Part shown: piece by piece, positions 1-5,806 of the stretch
Numbering within the stretch: the first letter of the stretch is position 1
Layout: every line of letters begins with the position of its first letter
Assembly (NCBI GenBank): GCA_038254585.1
Contig: JBBSGA010000146.1
Coordinates: 1 to 14,269, forward strand
Direction: 5' to 3'
DNA length: 14,269 nt
Source: JBBSGA01 sp038254585
GTDB lineage: Bacteria; Chloroflexota; Chloroflexia; Chloroflexales; Kallotenuaceae
Notes under the pieces: generated by a model
Told to the model about the DNA's origin: nothing
Seen by the model: only the letters and a program-made list of their open reading frames with translations
The model's database searches: none
Position numbers and translations under genes: made by a program

Positions 1-587
1 GGGGCCGCGCTGTGCTCGCCCGCCCGCGTGAGCCAGGTGCTGATGGTGCCTTCGCTGTGCCCAAACACGCGACTGGTTGCAGCGACGGTGAGCCCTTCGG
101 CGAGCGCGCTCAGGACTTCTGCGACTCGCGTGGACGGTGTCTTGAGCCGATAGAGGGGTGTATCGCGACGGCCGGTGAAGGTTGTCCGGCACGCTTGACA
201 GCGGAAGGTCTGGATGCGCTCGTGCGTACCGTGTGTGCCATCGCCGACCAGGGCATGCACCGCGGCGTCGGTGTTGCGGAAATAGGTACAGGCGGGGTTG
301 AGGCAGGCGAAACCGCCCGTCGTGATGCGTTTGGGGGCGCCGCGCCGGCGCTTGAACTCGCTCCAGGGGTGAATAGCTGGAGGCGGCGCCGGTGCAGCGG
401 GAGGCAGGGCGCGTTGGCGCCGGCAGGCGGAACAATCACCAGGCGTGCGTGGTTTGAGCAAGCGCTGGCGGCTCGTGGTGGCAGACGAGTGGTTCAACTG
501 AGCGTGATATCGGCCACCTCGACGAACAATCAGCCAAAGCACACCGAGTAGCAGCACGATAATCAGCGCGCAGATGTCTCCAGCCAT
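1..587 (-). CDS. Transposase-like protein with N-terminal membrane segment, zinc knuckles and HTH (partial, runs off left edge)
   Basis: The minus-strand frame is open from ATG at 587 to the window edge; 195 residues are visible and the C-terminus, presumably catalytic, is missing. The start is supported by AAGGAG five bases upstream (593-598). Residues 4-21 form one hydrophobic helix followed by RR. Cysteine pairs C52-x2-C55, C95-x4-C100 and C130-x2-C133 suggest zinc binding. Residues about 155-188 form a helix-turn-helix (LSALAEGLTVAAT, then FGHSEGTISTWL), as in the N-terminal region of IS1/IS1595-like transposases. The pattern of zinc finger, 'TPLYRLKTP' and HTH matches what I remember of IS1-like proteins common in Chloroflexota. 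DNA binding is well supported. A full transposase is inferred because the DDE region is outside the window. The N-terminal membrane helix is unusual for a transposase. Confidence 0.75.
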   Translation of the reverse strand, partial: MAGDICALIIVLLLGVLWLIVRRGGRYHAQLNHSSATTSRQRLLKPRTPGDCSACRRQRALPPAAPAPPPAIHPWSEFKRRRGAPKRITTGGFACLNPACTYFRNTDAAVHALVGDGTHGTHERIQTFRCQACRTTFTGRRDTPLYRLKTPSTRVAEVLSALAEGLTVAATSRVFGHSEGTISTWLTRAGEHSAA

Positions 588-625
588 CCGAACTCCTTCG
601 CTCAAGCAGTCGGAACAGGATGGCT

Positions 626-656
626 GAATTATCCACCACCAACAGGCGGAGTACCG
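626..656 (-). repeat. Candidate terminal inverted repeat of left IS element
   Basis: Read on the minus strand it begins CGGTACT and ends GGTGGTGGATAATTC. It matches 14179-14209 on the plus strand at 26 of 31 positions with no gaps, and the last 15 bases are identical. Sequences inward of the repeat diverge completely, as expected for IS ends. It lies 39 bases outside the start codon of the transposase-like gene. Confidence 0.55.
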
Positions 657-657
657 C

Positions 658-663
658 TATACT
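658..663 (+). promoter_or_regulatory. Candidate -10 box for the P450 gene
   Basis: TATACT lies just outside the candidate IS end and about 55 bases before the P450 start codon. No good TTGACA-like box is found 16-18 bases upstream, so the promoter would be weak or activator-dependent. A transcript starting near 670 would exclude an upstream start at 620 and favours ATG 719. Confidence 0.3.
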
Positions 664-718
664 AGACGCAGCAGAGGCACAACCGACGCGCTTGCGTGGT
701 CATCCAGGGGGCAGCGAG

Positions 719-2107
719 ATGAGCAGACCACCGGCTCCGCAGATCCCGAGCGCTCCGTCGCCACCCCGCCGCGCCCCCGGGCCGCGCGGCATCCTCGTGT
801 TCGGCAGCATGCTGGACCTCCAGCGCCGCGGCCAAGTCCGCTTCTACGTTGAGCACTGGCGTGCGTATGGCGACATCGTCCGGTTCCGGCTTGGCCCGTT
901 CGTTGTCCACATTCTTGCCCACCCCGACCATGTCCAACATGTCCTCGCCGGCAACCCACACAACTATCGGAAGGGTCCCAGCTACGCCAAAGCGGCGCAG
1001 GTCTTGGGTCGCGGACTGCTCGTCAGCGAAGGCGACCTGTGGAAGCGCCAGCGACGTCTCCTGCAGCCGCCGTTCACGCACCAGTCTGTCCTCCACCTCG
1101 GCGGCCCAATGATTGACGCCGTCGGCAGCATGCTGGAGCGTTGGGAGATGGCGGCCGCACATGGCGGTCTCCTCGTCGTCAACCGGGAGATGGCGCAGCT
1201 CGCGCTCATGATCAGTGGGCAGACGATCTTTAGCATCGGGCTTGGCGCGGTGGCCCAACCGCTCCTCGCCGCAGCGGTTGACGTCACCACCTTTGTCAAC
1301 CGACGCCTCGCCTCGTTTTTGGACGTCCCCCTGGTGCTGCCGACACCCGCGAACCGCCGTTTCACGCGCGCCGTTCGAAGCTTCGATACGATCGTCTATC
1401 AGTTCATGGAGGACCGCAGACGCCAGGCCCACGATAGCGGAGACCTGCTCAGCACACTGCTGGCGGTACGGGATGACGAGACCGGACTGCCCATGAGTGA
1501 CCAGCAGATCCGTGACGAAGTGCTCACGCTGCTGCTCGCGGGTCACGAGACCTCCGCAGTGGCCCTCACCTGGATCTGGTACCTGCTGGCCTTGCACCCA
1601 ACCGTCGAGCACAACCTCCATGCCGAACTCGCCGCCGTGCTCGACGGACGCACGCCAGGCCTGGATGACCTGGCCACGTTGCCCTATACCCGCATGGTGG
1701 TTGACGAAGCCGTCAGGCTGTATCCCCCGGTCTGGACCTTCCCGCGCGCCGCGATTGCCGACGATGAGATCGGCGGTTACCACATTCCGGCTGGATCACT
1801 GATCTTCCCGAGTCAATACCTGACCCACCGGCACCCGGATTTCTGGGAGAGTCCGGAGCGGTTCGATCCCGAGCGGTTTACGCCGGAACGCACGGCGGAT
1901 CGCGCGCGCTACGCCTACTATCCGTTCGGCGGTGGGCCGCGCGCCTGCATGGGGATCCATTTTGCCACGGCCGAACTGTGTCTGGTCGTGGCGATGGTCG
2001 CCCAGCGCTTTCGCCTCAGCCTGTGCCCCGGCCCGCCGATCGAGCCGACATCCATGGTTACCTTGCATCCATCACGTGATGTCCTCATGACAGCGGAGGG
2101 CCGATGA
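719..2107 (+). CDS. Cytochrome P450
   Basis: A haem-thiolate monooxygenase of 462 residues, complete and probably cytoplasmic because no membrane anchor is visible. Signatures in order: proline-rich N-terminus with 'PRRAPGPRG'; I-helix oxygen-activation motif AGHETS at residues 274-279; K-helix E330-x-x-R333; and haem-binding loop F403-GGG-P-R408-A-C410-M-G412, with C410 the axial ligand. At about 460 residues it resembles the longer bacterial P450s related to CYP102/CYP4-type haem domains rather than the roughly 400-residue actinobacterial type. The frame is open from 620. ATG 719 is chosen because the extra 33 residues are not P450-like, part of them overlaps the IS end, and a purine-rich AGGGGGC precedes 719. 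No ferredoxin or reductase gene is nearby, so the redox partner and substrate are unknown. The stop codon overlaps the next start (ATGA). Confidence 0.93.
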   Translation: MSRPPAPQIPSAPSPPRRAPGPRGILVFGSMLDLQRRGQVRFYVEHWRAYGDIVRFRLGPFVVHILAHPDHVQHVLAGNPHNYRKGPSYAKAAQVLGRGLLVSEGDLWKRQRRLLQPPFTHQSVLHLGGPMIDAVGSMLERWEMAAAHGGLLVVNREMAQLALMISGQTIFSIGLGAVAQPLLAAAVDVTTFVNRRLASFLDVPLVLPTPANRRFTRAVRSFDTIVYQFMEDRRRQAHDSGDLLSTLLAVRDDETGLPMSDQQIRDEVLTLLLAGHETSAVALTWIWYLLALHPTVEHNLHAELAAVLDGRTPGLDDLATLPYTRMVVDEAVRLYPPVWTFPRAAIADDEIGGYHIPAGSLIFPSQYLTHRHPDFWESPERFDPERFTPERTADRARYAYYPFGGGPRACMGIHFATAELCLVVAMVAQRFRLSLCPGPPIEPTSMVTLHPSRDVLMTAEGR

Positions 2108-2958
2108 CCCGTCACGTCATGACGTCGCGCGACGATCGCGTGCTGCAGGTGACGCGGGTAGTAGCAGCGCTGATCGTGCCCGTGCTCCTCGTCGCTGCGG
2201 CGATCCTCTACCTGTGGCCCGGCGCGACGGCGCGGCTCTGGGCGTGGCCGATCCAGCCCCGCATGACGGCCCTCGTGATGGGTGCGGGCTACCTGACCGG
2301 CGCCTACTTTTTCATCCGCGTTGTCGCGACCAAATGCTGGCATTGTGTGGCGCGTGGATTTCTGCCGATCACCGCCTTCACCTGGGTGCTGGCCGTCGCG
2401 ACCATCCTGCATTGGGACCGCTTCAACCACCGGCACATTGCCTTCCTGGCGTGGGTCGTGCTATATGGCATCACACCGTTGCTCATCCCGGCCTTGTGGT
2501 TCCGGAATCGGACGACAGACCCGCACGTCCTCCAACCAAACGAGGCCGTCGCTCCGGGAGCGCGCCTGGCGCTGGCCGGCATTGGGGTAGGCGGTGTCAT
2601 GATCGCGCTCGTCCTGTTCGTGTCGCCGGGTCTCAGCATCCGGGTCTGGCCGTGGCACCTCACACCGCTCGCGGCGCGGACCCTGGCCGGTTGGTTTGTC
2701 CTCACGGGCGCGATCGGCCTGTCACTCGCGAGCGAGCGGCGCTGGAGTGCGTGGCGGGTGCTGATCGAGGCGGCGCTGCTGTGGGCTGGCCTGCTCCTCG
2801 TCGCGGCGGTCCGCGCCTGGCCGGATTTCGACCGGACCAATCTCCTGACGTGGCTCGCCCTGGGCGGTCTTGCCGTGGTGACGGGTGGGCTCGCCGTTGG
2901 CTACGGAATGATCGAAACACGCCGTAGGCGCGCGCGCGCGGTTCGTCCCCCACGCTAG
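2104..2958 (+). CDS. Uncharacterised 8-helix membrane protein with internal duplication, coupled to P450
   Basis: 284 residues, strongly hydrophobic, about eight membrane segments, with a basic C-terminal tail (RRRRARAVRPPR). The start overlaps the P450 stop in ATGA, implying translational coupling. The two halves align with a constant offset of about 136 residues: WPG at 38-40 with SPG at 174-176; WAWPIQP at 46-52 with WPWHLTP at 182-188; YLTGA at 63-67 with VLTGA at 199-203; and WDRF at 104-107 with WPDF at 239-242. It is therefore a 4+4 helix tandem duplication. A C78-W-H-C81 motif occurs only in the first half. I do not recognise a named family. Coupling to the P450 suggests a supporting role such as membrane tethering, electron delivery or product transport, but this is speculation. 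Confidence 0.8.
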   Translation: MTRHVMTSRDDRVLQVTRVVAALIVPVLLVAAAILYLWPGATARLWAWPIQPRMTALVMGAGYLTGAYFFIRVVATKCWHCVARGFLPITAFTWVLAVATILHWDRFNHRHIAFLAWVVLYGITPLLIPALWFRNRTTDPHVLQPNEAVAPGARLALAGIGVGGVMIALVLFVSPGLSIRVWPWHLTPLAARTLAGWFVLTGAIGLSLASERRWSAWRVLIEAALLWAGLLLVAAVRAWPDFDRTNLLTWLALGGLAVVTGGLAVGYGMIETRRRRARAVRPPR

Positions 2959-3684
2959 CACGTGACCGCGCGCGACGATTGCACGAGGGGGGATGGGCCT
3001 GGCGCGACGATCGGCTGCCACTGGAGCCGCGGACGCGGTTGTGTCAGGATCGAGACGACGAAGGCGAATGTTGGCGTGCGGACCTTGGCCTGCTCCCACC
3101 GGCTTGCTGGTATGTCGCCATGAACGCGCCCATCACCGCCTGCAATCGGGTCTCGTACCCCCGTCGTTGCTCTGCTAGAGGCGGAACACGTCGGCTGGCC
3201 TGCGGCTACGTGTGCGATCCACGTGGTGTCAATCATCGGCCGTGATCATACCGGCGTCGTCGAGACTGCGTAATTGACGTTGGAGCATCGCTTGTCGATT
3301 AGGTGAGAGGCACCAAGATCCATCCGGGTGCCTCGGACGTACAGTGTCGTGGCCCACAGGCAGCTCTCCGGGCTCTCTTCCTCTCTGTGGCGCTGGAGAA
3401 GACCTATCAACACATCACTTGCTTCACTCAATTTCACGCCTTGCCATATCCGCGAGGTGGTCTGGAGCCAGGCGCAGATCCCCTGCGCCTGCTGTTCCGA
3501 GCCCGCTCCCCGCGTCTGGGATACCTTCCGCACGGCCATCGATATCGACCTGGATCATCCCTGTGCTGGCTACTTGCCACATCCACCTCCATTTTGCCGG
3601 CGATCTATGTGCATTACTTCACAAGTAACTCAGAAGTAGTATCCTCGACTGAGCGGATGTGGAAAGTAGATGTTCTAAGCCGTG

Positions 3685-3777
3685 TCAAGCCCCCAGTTTT
3701 AGGTTCATTGGCCGTCGGTGCTGAAGTCTCGACGATTTGCAGCCCACAGGGTCACCTCCCCACCAACTGGGGCTTGA
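3685..3777. repeat. 13-14 bp inverted repeat bracketing 66 bases, next to the IS110 transposase 3' end
   Basis: The left arm 3685-3698 (TCAAGCCCCCAGTT) is the reverse complement of the right arm 3765-3777 (AACTGGGGCTTGA) except for one extra C. The span is 93 bases. It could be a long-armed RNA stem in the 3' non-coding part of the IS110 element, or the ends of a very small non-autonomous element. No direct repeat is visible at its flanks. Confidence 0.6.
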
Positions 3778-3784
3778 AATCAGC

Positions 3785-3811
3785 GTCCCTGCAGTGCTAT
3801 CATGCAGGAAC
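3785..3811. repeat. Short hairpin downstream of the IS110 transposase
   Basis: Arms 3785-3793 (GTCCCTGCA) and 3803-3811 (TGCAGGAAC) pair over nine positions with one mismatch around a 9-base loop. It lies about 160 bases beyond the transposase stop and immediately beside the larger inverted repeat at 3685-3777. It lacks a following T-run on either strand, so it is not a typical intrinsic terminator. Confidence 0.5.
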
Positions 3812-3970
3812 AGGACGGAGGGGGAAGCGCGCCTCTGCCTGGGGGAGTCTCGACTCGCCCCTTCCCTAGCTGAGGACGCTTTCCCTTTCATACCCCTGTT
3901 CCGCGCGGTGGTCATTCCGCTGTTGTCGCTGCCGCCGCGTCGTTCGTCGACGGACCTCCGCCGGCACCTG

Positions 3971-5242
3971 CTATCGCTCCAGCACAATTGATCGTGCCTG
4001 GGCCACATCCACTGCTGTGCCATCCACATCCCGCAGTTCATACGGCTGATTTGTGCGCAGCACTGCTAACACCCTGTCCAACAGATGCGTCGCGCAGGCA
4101 CACACGGCCTGGTTGTGGTGCTTGCCGCGCTCCACCATCTGGGTGGAATCGATCACCGCAATCTGCGGGTCCCACGGCCGCGCGCTTTCCGCATCCAGAA
4201 AGGCGTATTTCTTCACCAGGTCTGGGCCGGCCTGGGGAATGTGCTGCCCTTTCGCCTCGCTGCCGCCGCTCTGCGCACTCGCCGGCACCAAGCCACTCCA
4301 GCCGCGGAACTCCCGCACTGAGTTGAAGCGCTCGACCTCACCAACGAAACTGGCAAACACCGCTGCCCCATCCTGCCCCACACCTTTGAGCGTCTCCACG
4401 GCTCGGCTCGGATGAATCTGACGGTAGAGCGGACGGACTACCTCCATCCGCAGCTGGTGATGGAGGTGCTCCAGCTGTTCCAGCAGGCTTTGATCACGCA
4501 GGACTTCGGCGTGAAGCTGCGTGAAGTCCAGATACGGACTGTCCTCTCCGTACAAGGCCAGCACCTCGCTGGCCAACTGAACCAGGTGGCTGGCCCATCT
4601 CCCGTCGTCATCAGAGTCGAGCTCGCTTGCTTGCCAGCTCGACTGGAGTGCCTCAGCTCCGGCTTGCACCACCACGCGGGGGTCGTACCAGTGACGGCGG
4701 ATCCAGCGGGCGGCCGGGGCGAAGGGCGCCGCGAAGACCTGCTGCTCCAGGCCCGGCCAGGCGAAGCGGTCAATCGCCTCAATGCGATTCTTCAGTGCGA
4801 TGATCTGACTATCCAGACGGTCGAGTTGTTTGCACGCGCGCTGACAGGCCAGCGTGGTGGCGCTGGACAGGTGCAAACGATGCAGTTTCTCCGGATTCAC
4901 TATCGGAAGACGGACCAGGACACGTGGGTCGATGCGGTCACGCTTGGCGTGGCGTTGATAGGAGCGGCGAAGGTCGGCCACCTCCTGGCTGTTGACCAGA
5001 AAGACCGGGACGGCGTGCCGAGCGACGAAGACGGCGATAGGAAACCAGGCCATGCCCGTCGGTTCCATCACTACCTGCATCGGTGTGTCGGGCGCACCTT
5101 CCCGTGCCCGGGTGAGTAAGCGCTCGAGGTCGGCCGGTGTGGTGTGACAGCTGAAGACCGGGGTGAGAAAGCGTCCCTGGGCATCGGTAATGACTGCTTT
5201 GTGGGCAGCTGTCAGGGCCAAATCAATTCCGATGGTTCGCAT
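3971..5242 (-). CDS. IS110-family transposase (DEDD recombinase)
   Basis: 423 residues, apparently intact. The N-terminal RuvC-like domain (about 1-150) starts MRTIGIDLA and has the acidic tetrad D7, E60 (VVMEPTG), D102 and D105 (KRDRID). A helical linker at about 135-160 and 240-275 is followed by the C-terminal transposase-20 type domain with GVGQ at 287-290, the RGWSGLVP stretch at 313-320 and the serine-rich SGGSEAKG at 325-332, where the nucleophilic serine of this family is expected. The frame continues upstream to a GTG at 5341, but ATG 5242 is preferred: GGAGGG lies a few bases before it, and the family normally begins at this IGID strand. It acts on its own element's DNA. Known IS110 relatives are guided by a structured RNA made from the element's non-coding end. 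It is oriented opposite to all host genes here. Confidence 0.93.
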   Translation of the reverse strand: MRTIGIDLALTAAHKAVITDAQGRFLTPVFSCHTTPADLERLLTRAREGAPDTPMQVVMEPTGMAWFPIAVFVARHAVPVFLVNSQEVADLRRSYQRHAKRDRIDPRVLVRLPIVNPEKLHRLHLSSATTLACQRACKQLDRLDSQIIALKNRIEAIDRFAWPGLEQQVFAAPFAPAARWIRRHWYDPRVVVQAGAEALQSSWQASELDSDDDGRWASHLVQLASEVLALYGEDSPYLDFTQLHAEVLRDQSLLEQLEHLHHQLRMEVVRPLYRQIHPSRAVETLKGVGQDGAAVFASFVGEVERFNSVREFRGWSGLVPASAQSGGSEAKGQHIPQAGPDLVKKYAFLDAESARPWDPQIAVIDSTQMVERGKHHNQAVCACATHLLDRVLAVLRTNQPYELRDVDGTAVDVAQARSIVLER

Positions 5243-5356
5243 AAGCCCTCCTTGCGTGGGGATGAGCCCACACTGTTCTCGAGGGAGACCGTCCGATGGC
5301 TCGACGCCCAGGTCACGTCGTTGAAACACCCTACTCCCCACGCTTGCGATTGATCA

Positions 5357-5383
5357 GGGGCCTGACTATAGTTGGTCAGCCCC
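5357..5383 (-). ncRNA. Candidate structured RNA stem (possible IS110 bridge-RNA part)
   Basis: Arms 5357-5366 (GGGGCCTGAC) and 5375-5383 (GTCAGCCCC) form nine base pairs with one bulged base and an 8-base loop, about 115-140 bases upstream of the transposase ATG. In the IS110 group the guide RNA is encoded upstream of the recombinase gene, so the position fits. Only the hairpin is observed; the RNA, its limits and its guide loops are inferred. Confidence 0.3.
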
Positions 5384-5403
5384 AACGTTCCTCATCGGGT
5401 CAG

Positions 5404-5493
5404 GGCACCTGGGCGGGAGGATGGCATTCTACACATCAGGGGCAGCCGAGCTCCCCAGCCAGCACAGAGCCGTCGTTGGCCCTCCCAGGTGCC
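5404..5493. repeat. Inverted repeat GGCACCTGGG…AGG / CCTCCCAGGTGCC
   Basis: The left arm 5404-5420 (with a 4-base CGGG insertion) is complementary to the right arm 5481-5493 over 13 bases, spaced by about 60. It neighbours the hairpin at 5357-5383 and may be part of the same structured RNA or mark an IS end. Confidence 0.5.
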
Positions 5494-5740
5494 AGTGTAC
5501 TCGTGCTCGCCCATTCTTTTATGATGTGAGAGCACTTCGGACGAGTCCACTATACAAGCCACCACAGGCCGCCGACCCGAACCTCGACCAGCTTCGCCGC
5601 AATGTCCCACCCGTTGTCGACCTTGACAGGGGCTTTTACCAGGCCGGGGACGGGGGCTCGTCCATGCCGCCTATGTGTAGCCTGCCTGGGCACCGGTCAG
5701 AGCTTGAGAGGTCCGAGCTGTTCGACCGATTCTACGGACA

Positions 5741-5770
5741 TTGACAGGTTACCAAACGAGCGGTTATGGT
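5741..5770 (+). promoter_or_regulatory. Promoter of the MalT-type regulator
   Basis: A perfect -35 TTGACA at 5741-5746 is followed after 18 bases by TATGGT at 5765-5770 (4 of 6 matches to TATAAT). A start site near 5777-5780 would leave about 27 untranslated bases before ATG 5807, with a GGGAG ribosome-binding site at 5794-5798. This rules out the in-frame upstream starts at 5741 and 5771. Confidence 0.65.
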
Positions 5771-5782
5771 ATGTTTGGTAAC
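5748..5782 (+). promoter_or_regulatory. Operator-like perfect inverted repeat over the regulator promoter
   Basis: GTTACCAAA at 5748-5756 and TTTGGTAAC at 5774-5782 are perfect 9-base reverse complements separated by 17 bases. They bracket the -10 box: one arm is in the -35/-10 spacer and the other is at the predicted start site. This placement is typical of a repressor site, for autoregulation or another factor. The sequence differs from the palindrome in the downstream promoters, so a different protein may bind here. Confidence 0.55.
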
Positions 5783-5806
5783 TGTTTGAGGTTGGGAGCG
5801 GCGGTG

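Larger units (their letters stand above)
1..656 (-). mobile_element. IS-like element, 5' (transposase-start) end; right boundary near 640-656
   Basis: The transposase-like gene starting at 587 is followed outward by a 31-bp sequence (626-656). That sequence recurs in inverted orientation at 14179-14209 with 26/31 identity, including a perfect 15-base core. This is the behaviour expected of an IS terminal repeat. The exact outer boundary could be 640 (end of the perfect core) or 656 (end of the extended similarity). No target duplication can be tested because the other end lies outside the window. Confidence 0.5.
2959..3970. other. Gene-poor segment between the P450 pair and the IS110 transposase
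   Basis: About 1 kb in which no open frame on either strand has a recognisable family, convincing start signal or consistent coding character. The part around 3590-3720 is clearly more AT-rich than the flanking genes. Several minus-strand frames give short protein-like pieces in different frames around 3100-3540, compatible with a decayed gene, but I cannot name one. The right part (3685-3811) holds two strong inverted repeats and may belong to the IS110 element. Confidence 0.5.
3680..5500 (-). mobile_element. IS110-family insertion sequence, ends unresolved
   Basis: The certain part is the transposase gene 3971-5242. IS110 elements usually lack classical terminal inverted repeats and carry structured non-coding ends, so borders cannot be read directly. 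The limits given here are approximate and were chosen to include the strongest secondary-structure signals on both sides (3685-3811 and 5357-5493). No flanking duplication was found by eye. Confidence 0.4.
5243..5740. other. Non-coding region upstream of the IS110 transposase and of the regulator
   Basis: About 500 bases with no convincing gene; the short open frames here have no family resemblance. It contains hairpin 5357-5383, a long-range inverted repeat 5404-5493, a weaker GTGCTC/GAGCAC pair (5503-5508 and 5530-5535) and, at the right end, a GTCCG/CGGAC pair (5711-5715 and 5735-5739) just ahead of the regulator promoter. The left part probably belongs to the IS110 element and the right part to the regulator's upstream region. 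The boundary between them is not visible. Confidence 0.5.

Noticed and set aside
12..551. Plus-strand open frame of 179 residues
   Set aside because: It is antisense to the transposase-like minus-strand frame, which has zinc and HTH motifs and a good ribosome-binding site; the plus product has no family features.
595..640. Third copy of the shared promoter element ahead of the P450
   Set aside because: Only a short CGCTC…CA resemblance at 599-608, at the wrong distance from TATACT; the ATTAATCCC and GGTCGAT blocks are missing.
620..718. Longer N-terminus for the P450 from 620
   Set aside because: The extra 33 residues are not P450-like, overlap the IS-end repeat and would start upstream of the candidate -10 box.
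662..1783. Minus-strand 373-residue frame opposite the P450
   Set aside because: A shadow of high-GC codon bias; the plus strand carries all P450 motifs.
3100..3540. Possible decayed minus-strand gene (pieces such as RQAMLQRQLRSLDDAGMITADD and TRLQAVMGAFMATYQQAGG)
   Set aside because: The fragments look mildly protein-like but lie in different frames separated by stops, and I cannot match them to a family.
3303..3869. Plus-strand 188-residue frame in the gene-poor segment
   Set aside because: No ribosome-binding site, no domain, odd composition, and it runs through the inverted repeat at 3685-3777.
4412..5119. Plus-strand 235-residue frame antisense to the IS110 transposase
   Set aside because: A shadow frame; all conserved motifs are on the minus strand.
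5421..5744. Plus-strand 107-residue frame before the regulator
   Set aside because: No start signal or family; it overlaps the -35 box and the inverted repeat 5404-5493.
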